A stretch of DNA of 9,200 nucleotides from Micrococcales bacterium (GCA_009783975.1 WRCL01000045.1:1-9200); one strand, 5' to 3'. Shown: positions 1 to 5,811, numbered from the stretch's first letter. Notes: a model not told the origin generated them from the letters alone. Numbers and translations: made by a program.

Positions 1-71
1 CCGCGTTGTCGTCGTCGGACGCGGCGCTGCTGCGACGCTCCTGCTCCTGCCTCGCCAGGCACCCCACCTGA
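1..71 (+). CDS. C-terminal tail of an unidentified gene (partial)
   Basis: The reading frame starting at base 3 runs 22 codons to a TGA at 69-71. Twenty-one of the 22 codons end in G or C, as in the confident genes here, and this bias weakens after base 71. The visible tail (ending in LARHPT) is too short to identify a family. An alternative is a minus-strand gene starting at the ATG complementary to 113-115, which shares the same wobble positions. Its codon bias is weaker beyond base 71, so I prefer the + strand reading. Function is unknown. Confidence 0.35.
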   Translation, partial: ALSSSDAALLRRSCSCLARHPT

Positions 72-150
72 CGCTGCTGCTGTCCGGCGTTTTGGGTGCG
101 ACAGACGATCGCCATACCCCTGGTTTCAACTGCGCGCACGTCCAGCGCCG

Positions 151-162
151 CTGCCGCGGCAG
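151..162. repeat. Perfect 12-bp palindrome CTGCCGCGGCAG
   Basis: The sequence reads the same on both strands. It lies between the probable end of the upstream gene and the TetR gene. A run of six T follows at 176-181, but about 13 bases separate palindrome and T-run, so it is not a classical terminator. It could be an operator half of the TetR promoter region, or chance in GC-rich DNA. Confidence 0.3.
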
Positions 163-185
163 GGAGGTAGGTGGCTTTTTTCACA

Positions 186-200
186 CTTGTTTCAACCAAG
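186..200. promoter_or_regulatory. Imperfect palindrome upstream of the TetR gene
   Basis: CTTGTTTCAACCAAG matches its reverse complement at 12 of 15 positions (outer arms CTTG and CAAG). A related core, GGTTTCAAC, occurs at 122-130. Both lie within about 130 bases of the TetR start. TetR-family proteins usually bind palindromes of about this size in their own promoters, so this is a candidate autoregulatory operator. A second candidate is the inverted repeat at 223-239. Confidence 0.35.
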
Positions 201-222
201 GTGCGCAGTTTGCCCCCGCGTG

Positions 223-239
223 GTGCCAGAACGTGGCAC
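223..239. promoter_or_regulatory. Inverted repeat GTGCCA-N5-TGGCAC, candidate operator
   Basis: Two perfect 6-bp arms (223-228 and 234-239) are separated by five bases and end ten bases before the TetR start codon. The right arm belongs to a 13-base string, AACGTGGCACGAT (230-242), repeated exactly at 2382-2394 upstream of the WXG-like gene. There the arm partner is GCGCCA with a six-base gap. CACGAT lies where a -10 element would give a leaderless or nearly leaderless transcript from 249. It could therefore be an operator, a promoter, or both. Confidence 0.45.
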
Positions 240-248
240 GATGCGGGT

Positions 249-854
249 ATGCCTAAGATCATCGGCGCGACCCTGCGAGAGCACCGCGAGCAGGTACGTG
301 CTCGGCTGTTCGAGGCGCTCGCCGAGCTCATCGTCGAGCAGGGCTTTGACGCGGTGACCTTGTCGCAGGTCGCAGCCCGTGCCGGGGTGGGGCGCACAGC
401 TGTGTACAACCACTTCCCCGACAAGGAGGCGCTGCTGGTCGGGCTGGTCATGCACGAGACGACCGCCTGGGCCAAGGCGTTGGATGCTGCCTTGATCGGG
501 ATCGACAACCCCGTCGACCAGCTGCGGACGTACATCCACGCCCAGCTGGTGCTGAAGCGGAACTTCCACTTCGCCCCTGGTCCAGACCTGCGGCAGGTGA
601 TCTCTGCCCAGACCCACGCCCAGGTGCGCGGGCATGTCGTGCTCGTCGAACGGATCCTTGCCGGTGTCCTCGAACGTGGGATGGCCGCTGGGGCGTTCCC
701 CGCACAAGACGTCGACCTCACCGTACGTCTGGTGATGTCGTGCCTGTCCAGCCGCGCGCTGACCAACCCCGACAACGACCGGGCGCGCACGATCGCCCAG
801 GTCGAGTCGTTCGTCCTGCGCGCTGTGGGGGCCCGGGTCCCGGCTGTGGTGTGA
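249..854 (+). CDS. TetR/AcrR-family transcriptional regulator
   Basis: This is a predicted 201-residue one-component repressor, a usual length for the TetR family. Residues about 12-58 form the N-terminal DNA-binding domain. The helix-turn-helix lies at about 36-56 (VTLSQVAARAGVGRTAVYNHF region), with the conserved G46, Y53, F56 and K59 pattern. The remainder is a helical ligand/dimer domain with no recognisable ligand signature. I chose the ATG at 249. A GTG at 171 has a good Shine-Dalgarno (AGGGAGG), but the extra 26 codons lose the G/C third-base bias and would cover the candidate operators. The gene converges on the diguanylate cyclase, with the stops only about 22 bases apart. Its target is unknown. 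The shared upstream motif suggests itself and perhaps the WXG-like gene at 2423. Confidence 0.9.
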   Translation: MPKIIGATLREHREQVRARLFEALAELIVEQGFDAVTLSQVAARAGVGRTAVYNHFPDKEALLVGLVMHETTAWAKALDAALIGIDNPVDQLRTYIHAQLVLKRNFHFAPGPDLRQVISAQTHAQVRGHVVLVERILAGVLERGMAAGAFPAQDVDLTVRLVMSCLSSRALTNPDNDRARTIAQVESFVLRAVGARVPAVV

Positions 855-875
855 CAGCAGCGGCGAACCGTGCTG
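855..875. terminator. Possible bidirectional hairpin between convergent genes
   Basis: CAGCA-(G)-CGG pairs with CCGTGCTG around a CGAA tetraloop, giving eight base pairs with one bulged G. It sits exactly between the TetR stop (854) and the cyclase stop (877). There is no T-run on either side, so intrinsic termination is uncertain. The position between convergent stops is the main support. Confidence 0.35.
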
Positions 876-876
876 C

Positions 877-2274
877 CTACTCTGGTGGGTGCAGGGCGAT
901 GTACATCGCTGCGCGCAACGCGGTGGTCACCTCGGGGTGGTGAGAGCTCTCGATCGACGCCCCGACCTCGATCTGCCACCCGTCGACAGCGACGGTGACC
1001 GTCCCAGGAGGGTCGTCCTCGCCTGACGGGCTCCCGCCGCGGGCGACGACCATCGCCGGGCCGGCCCCGGCACGCAGGACGGTCCACTCCCCGCCGCCGA
1101 GGGTGTCAGCAGCCGTCGCCGCCAACGCGCACACCCTGCCAAGCTCGCCGCGTCCGGCGACGAGGGCTGGCACGGCCCGGCTGAGCAGCTGCTGGGCAGT
1201 GGTCGTCGGGTCGACCGCACGCGGCAACGCCAGCTGCCGGCGCCGGGCCCGGGCACGTTTGACGTGGTACTGGGCGAAGTCTGCGGCACGGAACAGGCTC
1301 GAGACGGTCACACGTTCGCCGACCGAGCTCGCCACCCCCCAGGAGATCGCCGCACCGTGCGGCAGCGCGAAACGCTCGACGGTCTGCTCCATGGCCCCGG
1401 TGACGGTGCCCCGCGGCCAGCCGGGGACGACGAGGCAGAACTCGTCGCCGCCGATCCGTGCGGCGGTGGAGCCGGGCAGCTCTTCGGCGGCGCGGCGCAG
1501 CACCTCGCCGACCAGGCGCAACAGCTCGTCGCCCTCACCGTGGCCGAGCTGGTCGTTGACCTGTTTGAGCCCGTCGACGTCGCACATGACGATGCACGTC
1601 TCGACCCCCGACTGCAGAGCGGCGTCGGCGGCAGCGTCAGCCACACGCCGGTCGGCCAGGCCGGTGAGCGGGTCTTCGACGAGCATGTGCTGGACCTGGT
1701 GGTCAAAGTCCAGCCGGACCAGAGCCGCAGCGGCCAGGGCTGCGACAACCTCGACGAGGGCGACGTCGTCGTCGTCGAAATGCTCGCCGGTGATCGTCAC
1801 CAGCCCCCACACGGTGGTGTTGACCACGACCGGCACGCTCGCGGCAACAGGTCCTTGGGCCAGGGCCGACGGACCCCGACCAGCACCGTCCCAGGACCGC
1901 CACGTCGTGCGGTCGTCGAGGATCTCGCGCAGGGGTGGCCAGCTCGCGACGGTCCACACCTCGTCGGCGGGTTCGGCGGCTGGGCGCACCGACCACACGG
2001 TGCACGCACGGTCGTCGGACACCCGCGACACGACGACCTGGTGGGGGTCGACGAGCTCGACGGTGCACTCGGCGACGACCTGCGCAAGCTCGTCGATCTC
2101 CTGGCAGCCACGTAGCCGTCGGGCGACGAGCGCGACGAGCCCGACACGCGAGACCGCTGCGGGGACCCGGCGGGGCCGGGCCCGCCTGACGTCGTCCACT
2201 GCTACGTCCTGTCGTCGGGCGAACTGGATTCGCTGTGCATGTGGTGCTGCGGGCTGGGGTGCAGCTGGGGCCAT
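877..2274 (-). CDS. GAF-GGDEF diguanylate cyclase
   Basis: This is a predicted 465-residue cytoplasmic enzyme making cyclic di-GMP from two GTP. Residues about 45-187 look like a GAF sensor domain, which may bind a small ligand or cofactor. The GGDEF domain follows at about 195-350. DPLTGL is at 201-206. The metal-binding segment DVDGLKQVND is at 232-241. The active-site GGDEF is intact at 275-279, so activity is likely. The inhibitory I-site RxxD expected nine to six residues before GGDEF is absent (L and S at those positions), so product feedback by that route is unlikely. There is no EAL or HD-GYP domain and no membrane segment. The last roughly 110 residues (about 355-465) are an unassigned extension, possibly a second, degenerate GAF-like domain. 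The ATG at 2274 is preceded by AGAGGAG. The gene is divergent from the WXG-like gene and convergent with TetR. Confidence 0.9.
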   Translation of the reverse strand: MAPAAPQPAAPHAQRIQFARRQDVAVDDVRRARPRRVPAAVSRVGLVALVARRLRGCQEIDELAQVVAECTVELVDPHQVVVSRVSDDRACTVWSVRPAAEPADEVWTVASWPPLREILDDRTTWRSWDGAGRGPSALAQGPVAASVPVVVNTTVWGLVTITGEHFDDDDVALVEVVAALAAAALVRLDFDHQVQHMLVEDPLTGLADRRVADAAADAALQSGVETCIVMCDVDGLKQVNDQLGHGEGDELLRLVGEVLRRAAEELPGSTAARIGGDEFCLVVPGWPRGTVTGAMEQTVERFALPHGAAISWGVASSVGERVTVSSLFRAADFAQYHVKRARARRRQLALPRAVDPTTTAQQLLSRAVPALVAGRGELGRVCALAATAADTLGGGEWTVLRAGAGPAMVVARGGSPSGEDDPPGTVTVAVDGWQIEVGASIESSHHPEVTTALRAAMYIALHPPE

Positions 2275-2315
2275 TGTCTCCTCTGGTCAGCGAGGCAGCA
2301 AAGAGCCAGCCGGCA

Positions 2316-2374
2316 CCTGTGTGGGCCCGACACGGGCCCGCCGCGCCGTTGTGTGGCCAAACGGGCCCCACAGG
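2316..2374. repeat. Long inverted repeat in the divergent promoter region
   Basis: CCTGTGTGGGCCC (2316-2328) is complementary to GGGCCCCACAGG (2363-2374), apart from one extra T, with a 34-base gap. A further GGGCCC lies at 2334-2339. A second inverted pair, CGTTGT (2347-2352) and ACAACG (2380-2385), interlocks with it. The block occupies the 148-bp gap between the cyclase and the WXG-like gene. It is a likely regulatory region for one or both, possibly through several protein-binding half-sites or a cruciform. Confidence 0.45.
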
Positions 2375-2394
2375 CGCCAACAACGTGGCACGAT
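2374..2394 (+). promoter_or_regulatory. Shared element AACGTGGCACGAT with GCGCCA arm
   Basis: The 13 bases at 2382-2394 are identical to 230-242 upstream of the TetR gene. GCGCCA (2374-2379) and TGGCAC (2386-2391) form an inverted repeat with one mismatch and a six-base gap, close to the perfect repeat at 223-239. If CACGAT (2389-2394) acts as a -10 element, transcription would start near 2401, just ahead of the strong ribosome site of the WXG-like gene. This is inference from sequence similarity. Confidence 0.4.
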
Positions 2395-2422
2395 AACGGT
2401 GTCCGACGTGAGGGGGGACCAC

Positions 2423-3648
2423 ATGAACGCACCGGGCCCGGCGCAGCCCCACGGTGTCCTTGTCGACGGCCACGTGCTTGCCACGGCGATGAGCAACGGG
2501 TCGTGGGTGGCTGGCGGCCTTGGCGCGTTCGCGTTCAGCCCCGACGAGGGCCCGGACCCGCTGGAGGACCTCCACGGCGCAGGGCTGGGCTGGCTCGTGC
2601 AGTTCCTGGACCCGTTGCCGTCCTGGTTGGCTGACCTCACCGCCGACACCGAGCAGGTGCGCACGTTCTGCCAGGACTGGGCGCAGGTGGCGCTGGCGAT
2701 GTCCACGGCCGCCGGACAGATGGACCAGACGGTCGCAGCCGACCTCGCCGGTGTCGCCGGTGACGCCGCCGACGCTTACCGCAGCCTGGCCACAGATGTG
2801 TCGGTGCACGTCGAAGGCGCAGCGGCGTGGGCCGAAGGGATCTCCTCGGGCCTGCAGACCGCTGTGACCCTGCAAGCCTCGGTGCGCGGTGCCACCCGCG
2901 ACGCGCTCGACGGTATCGTCACGTCGGTGCTCGCTGAGCACGCCGCCGGGGCGAGCACCGCAGCCTTGGTCGAGCACACGACAGCGCTGACCGTCCAGGC
3001 CGCCGAAGACGTCGGGGCCTCGATCACCGCGCTCGTCGGTTCCCTGCGTGAGCTGGGTGGCCTCATGACCGACCTTACTGGTGTGCTCGGGCGCGCGCAG
3101 GTGTTGTTCGACGCTGTCCCGCGGTCAGGACGGCGGGGTTCCACGACAGCCTCGCACGGGCGCACACGACCGCCCTGCCCGATATCTCTGACGTGCCGCA
3201 CCCGTGCGCCACAGGTGAGGTTGGCCCGTGGGCGGCGACGGTCGCCGCCCGCCACGGCACGCTCAGCGCCGAGGAGGTCACCGCCGTCCACCAGTACACC
3301 CGCGGCGACACGGGCGCCGACACGCCGGGGTTGGGTGCGCCCAGCCAGGTTGGCGGCACCCTCGCCGAGCTGGCCCGGCTGCCCGAGACCGACCTGCGCA
3401 CAGTGCACACGACAACGTTGGACCAGGCCGAGACGGTCCGGCTCGGCCAGCAGCTGCCGCCGGGGCTGCTCACCCATGACCAGGCAGGGAACGCCCAGGT
3501 CCACGTCGACTGGAAGCCAGGCACCGACTCGGCGTCGTTGTCGCACTACCGCGACGAGGCTGGACGCCCCACAGCCGACCTGGAGGTCGTCGCCCGGCAC
3601 TGGAACCCGGCGGAGTCCCGCTGGGAGATCTTCGCGAGGCAGCGGTGA
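2423..3648 (+). pseudogene. WXG100-like N-terminus plus toxin-like C-terminus, frameshifted
   Basis: The ATG at 2423 has a strong ribosome site (GAGGGGGG, five bases away). The first frame codes for about 232 clean residues, to about 3118. They include a helical region with tryptophans (W86, W136) and LAGVAGDAADAYR at 108-120. This resembles the WXG100/ESX hairpin of type VII secretion substrates, except that V111 replaces the usual Trp. After about 3115-3140 this frame turns Arg/Pro/Ser-rich and would run to 3775. The coding signal moves to the -1 frame, reads ...FHDSLARAH... and ends at 3648. One missing base explains this, for example in CCC 3118-3120 or GGGG 3135-3138. Repaired length would be about 408 residues. 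The C-terminal part has LSAEEVTAVHQYT, like the start of ADP-ribosyltransferase toxin domains, but no clear catalytic Arg. It could be an inactive or divergent ADP-ribosyltransferase fold. A real mutation and a sequencing error cannot be told apart here. Confidence 0.6.
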
Positions 3649-4142
3649 ACGAGCTCGTCGACGCACTGGCCAAGCTGCCCCCGACCGGGGGGATCGTCCT
3701 GCGCGGGCTGGATGGCCCAGCCCAGGACGTCCCCGCCCTGGGTGTGCTCACCGAGGTTGTCGCAGCCTCGCGTGACGTGCTCGCCGCGACCGAGAACTTC
3801 ACGGTCCGCACGTTGCTCGTCCTGCTCACGCGCAGCGGCCGGGACGTGTCGGCCTTGTCGGCCCACCGCGACGACGGCGAGGTGCTGCTGCTGCCTGGGT
3901 CGCCGTGGCGCCGTCTGCCCGACCCGGTCGTGCCTGGGGCGCCGGTGCCGGTCGTCGCCCTCGAAGAGCTCGACCCGACCGGGTACTGCCAGCCGGACTC
4001 CTGGCCGGCGACCCTGGCCGACCTCGCCGACGCCGTCGCGGCGCTCGTGCGCACCGAACCCGGCGCGGTCGCGGCTGTCACCCGACCCGGGTATTTCGCC
4101 GGGCCGTGGCCGACCCGCACCCGCGACGACGGCTGGACCTGA
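3645..4142 (+). CDS. Putative mono-ADP-ribosyltransferase domain protein
   Basis: This is a 165-residue protein starting at a GTG whose bases overlap the previous stop (GTGA, 3645-3648), so translation is probably coupled. It carries the ordered signature of R-S-E ADP-ribosyltransferases, which transfer ADP-ribose from NAD to a target. LPPTGGIVLRGL includes R20. VAASRD includes S42, followed by an NF motif at 51-52. SGRDVSALS (64-72) leads to DDGEVLLLPG (76-85), with E79 in the catalytic Glu position. The residue two before it, usually Glu or Gln, is D77. The C-terminal half (about 92-165) is unassigned. There is no signal peptide or transmembrane segment. It could be an effector exported with the WXG-like protein, the detached catalytic part of a larger toxin, or an inactive or immunity homologue. 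Family assignment is by motif reading only. Confidence 0.6.
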   Translation: MNELVDALAKLPPTGGIVLRGLDGPAQDVPALGVLTEVVAASRDVLAATENFTVRTLLVLLTRSGRDVSALSAHRDDGEVLLLPGSPWRRLPDPVVPGAPVPVVALEELDPTGYCQPDSWPATLADLADAVAALVRTEPGAVAAVTRPGYFAGPWPTRTRDDGWT

Positions 4143-4143
4143 C

Positions 4144-4153
4144 CTGCGCAGGG
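4144..4153. repeat. Perfect 10-bp palindrome after the ADP-ribosyltransferase gene
   Basis: CCTGCGCAGG begins two bases after the TGA at 4140-4142. It could form a short stem, but there is no T-run, so it is at most a weak termination or processing site. Confidence 0.25.
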
Positions 4154-4180
4154 GCCTCTGGGCGTGGTCTCACCAGTCGG

Positions 4181-4194
4181 TACCCCCGGGGGTA
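4181..4194. promoter_or_regulatory. Perfect palindrome TACCCCCGGGGGTA, candidate operator
   Basis: This 14-bp perfect palindrome ends six bases before TAGGCT (4200-4205), the probable -10 element of the regulator gene at 4234. It therefore occupies the spacer or -35 region, a standard place for repressor binding. No good -35 hexamer is visible at the usual distance. No copy of the palindrome lies ahead of the paralogous gene at 5077. Confidence 0.45.
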
Positions 4195-4199
4195 GCGTG

Positions 4200-4213
4200 T
4201 AGGCTGGTTTCAC
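4200..4213 (+). promoter_or_regulatory. Promoter element TAGGCTGGTTTCAC
   Basis: TAGGCT fits an actinobacterial -10 (TAnnnT) 28 bases before the ATG at 4234. The string recurs with one extra T upstream of the paralogous regulator at 5032-5046. A looser version, TAGGTGGCTTTTTTCAC, lies at 168-184. The pair at 4200 and 5032 probably descends from duplication of gene plus promoter, or marks a shared regulator site. Confidence 0.45.
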
Positions 4214-4233
4214 CGTAACAAAGACGAAGGACC

Positions 4234-4995
4234 ATGCCCACGCACCAGCAACCGTCGATCTACGACGGGACCACTGGCCGCTCCGACAGCGGCGGACGCC
4301 GCACGCACATCATCCAGCTGCTCCGTGACTCACGTGAGCCGATGTCGGTCGCCGAGGTCGCTGAGCAGGTGGGTATCCACGTCAACACCGCGCGCTTCCA
4401 CCTGGAGTCGTTGGTCTACTCGGGGATGGCGACCCGTGAGACCGAGGCCAGGGCCGCCCCGGGCCGTCCACGTGTGGTGTACACAGGGACGTTGCCGAAC
4501 CAGACCCACGAACGTGCGCAGGGGTTCCGCCTGCTGGCAGAGATGCTCACCGCCGCGGTCGCCGAGGCGGACCCGGACGCTGGTCCGTGGTTGTACCAGG
4601 TCGGCCAGGAGTGGGGGCGCTACCTGACGACGAAGGTCCCCCCGTACGTGACCATCGACGAGTCGGAGATCACCAACCGCCTCGTCGACAAGCTCGACGC
4701 GTTGTGGTTCGCCCCTGAGCTTGAGCACTCTGACGAGGGCCAGCCGTCGCTGGTGCTGCACAACTGCCCCTTCGCCCAGACCGCGAACGCCTACCCTGAC
4801 GTCGTGTGCCAGCTGCACGCGGGGATGATCAACGGGTCGTTGGAAGAGATGCGCTCAGCGTACCGTCTGACCCACCTGGCCCCGCAGGTCTCCCCGCACC
4901 GGTGCGTGGGCGTCCTCAGCCCGGTGCCCGCCGAGGTCGTCACGTCTGTGCCTCTGCACACACCGGCGCCCCACGTCGGTGAGCCTGATGTATAG
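4234..4995 (+). CDS. Winged-helix regulator with three-cysteine C-terminus (SufR-like, COG2345 type)
   Basis: This is a predicted 253-residue DNA-binding regulator. A winged helix-turn-helix lies at about 22-84: SVAEVAEQVGIHVNTARFHL carries the recognition helix, and the wing has GRPRVVY. The effector domain contains VGQEWGRYL (123-131) and then NCPF with C178, VCQLHAG with C192, and RCVG with C224. The paralogue at 5077 keeps all three. In SufR, cysteines in a comparable C-terminal region bind a 4Fe-4S cluster, so a redox, O2 or NO sensing role is plausible. Spacing here is C-X13-C-X31-C. SufR has a fourth Cys between the last two that is missing here, so a cluster is a prediction only. The ATG at 4234 follows GAAGGA. 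Placement upstream of moaC, narK and narG suggests control of nitrate respiration. It could also act as a repressor of itself and its neighbour. Confidence 0.85.
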   Translation: MPTHQQPSIYDGTTGRSDSGGRRTHIIQLLRDSREPMSVAEVAEQVGIHVNTARFHLESLVYSGMATRETEARAAPGRPRVVYTGTLPNQTHERAQGFRLLAEMLTAAVAEADPDAGPWLYQVGQEWGRYLTTKVPPYVTIDESEITNRLVDKLDALWFAPELEHSDEGQPSLVLHNCPFAQTANAYPDVVCQLHAGMINGSLEEMRSAYRLTHLAPQVSPHRCVGVLSPVPAEVVTSVPLHTPAPHVGEPDV

Positions 4996-5031
4996 CCCGC
5001 TGGGCACACTGGCCCCGACCTTGCACGGTGC

Positions 5032-5046
5032 TAGGCTGGTTTTCAC
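5032..5046 (+). promoter_or_regulatory. Promoter element TAGGCTGGTTTTCAC
   Basis: This is nearly identical to 4200-4213 and lies 45 bases before the GTG at 5077. TAGGCT is a likely -10, with a transcript start expected about seven bases after it. Upstream, TTGCAC (5021-5026) is too close to serve as its -35. GCACGGTGC (5023-5031) is a small palindrome that may be an operator half-site. The promoter probably drives the second regulator and moaC. Confidence 0.45.
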
Positions 5047-5076
5047 AGTATTCACGCAATAAACCCGGAGGCTACG

Positions 5077-5796
5077 GTGACTGTTGCCCAGACGTCATAC
5101 GACGTGGGTACCCGTCGTGCCCCCGGTGACCGACGCACCCACATCATCACGTTGCTGCGCGAGGCCGACGAGCCGTTGTCGGTCGCCGAGATCGCCGAGC
5201 AGGTCGGCGTCCACGTGAACACCGCACGGTTCCACCTGGAGTCGCTGGTCTACGCCACCCTCGCACGCCGCGAGATCGAAGCGCGGCCCGGCCCGGGGCG
5301 CCCGCGTGTGGTGTACACCTGCGCGGCGCCGCAGCTGCCGCGTGAGCAGCCGGCCGGTTTTGCCCAGCTCGCGCAGATCCTCGCCGCAGCGGTCGCCGAG
5401 ACGAACCCTGACGCCAGGGGCTGGTTGTACGGGGTCGGGCAGGAGTGGGGCCGGTTCCTGACCGTCAAGGCCCCGCCGTTCGCCGTCGTCGACGAGGGTG
5501 AGGTCACCTCTGGTGTGCTCACCATGCTCGACGAGCTCGGGTTCGCCCCCGAGCTCGAGCGCGACAACCACCACCGACGGCTGTGGTTGCACCGTTGCCC
5601 GTTCGTCGTCGCCGGCCAGCGGCACCTGGGTGTCGCGTGCCAGCTGCACGCCGGCCTGGTCAACGGCGCCCTGGAAGAGTTGCGGTCGCAGTACCGCCTC
5701 ACCGAGCTGACGCCCAGCGTCGGGCAGTGCGTCGGTGTGCTCGACATCCCGCCCAGCACGACCGTGGCGTCGGTGCCCGTGCGCGACGCCCGCTGA
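5077..5796 (+). CDS. Second winged-helix regulator, paralogue of the gene at 4234
   Basis: This is a 239-residue protein clearly duplicated from its upstream neighbour, well over half identical by eye. The winged helix-turn-helix at about 18-80 has a near-identical recognition helix (VHVNTARFHLESLVY), so both may bind the same sites. VGQEWGRFL is kept at 120-128. Cysteines C174 (HRCPF), C188 (ACQLHAG) and C218 (QCVG) align with those of the paralogue. C82, just after the wing, is unique to this copy. The middle of the effector domain differs more (VLTMLDELGFAPEL, with the Cys-proximal loop shortened by two), which could mean different signals. It starts at GTG 5077 after a good ribosome site (CCGGAGG), and moaC follows after 15 bases, so the two are probably one operon. 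A Fe-S sensing role is inferred, not shown. Confidence 0.85.
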   Translation: MTVAQTSYDVGTRRAPGDRRTHIITLLREADEPLSVAEIAEQVGVHVNTARFHLESLVYATLARREIEARPGPGRPRVVYTCAAPQLPREQPAGFAQLAQILAAAVAETNPDARGWLYGVGQEWGRFLTVKAPPFAVVDEGEVTSGVLTMLDELGFAPELERDNHHRRLWLHRCPFVVAGQRHLGVACQLHAGLVNGALEELRSQYRLTELTPSVGQCVGVLDIPPSTTVASVPVRDAR

Positions 5797-5811
5797 CCGG
5801 CAGGGCCAGGC

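Noticed and set aside
171..248. N-terminal extension of the TetR protein from GTG 171
   Set aside because: The ribosome site is good, but the 26 extra codons have random third-base usage. They would cover the palindromes, and TetR proteins normally start just before the helix-turn-helix, as from 249.
995..2422. Open frame on the + strand opposite the cyclase, continuous with the WXG-like gene
   Set aside because: It is Ser/Arg/Thr-rich antisense shadow of the GGDEF gene. The real gene starts at ATG 2423, which has a strong ribosome site.
1703..2977. Minus-strand open frame spanning the divergent promoter
   Set aside because: It overlaps the cyclase and WXG-like coding regions in the wrong frames and shows no recognisable motif.
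3100..3150. Programmed -1 ribosomal frameshifting in the WXG-like gene
   Set aside because: No X-XXY-YYZ slippery heptamer and no clear downstream stem are present at the frame change.
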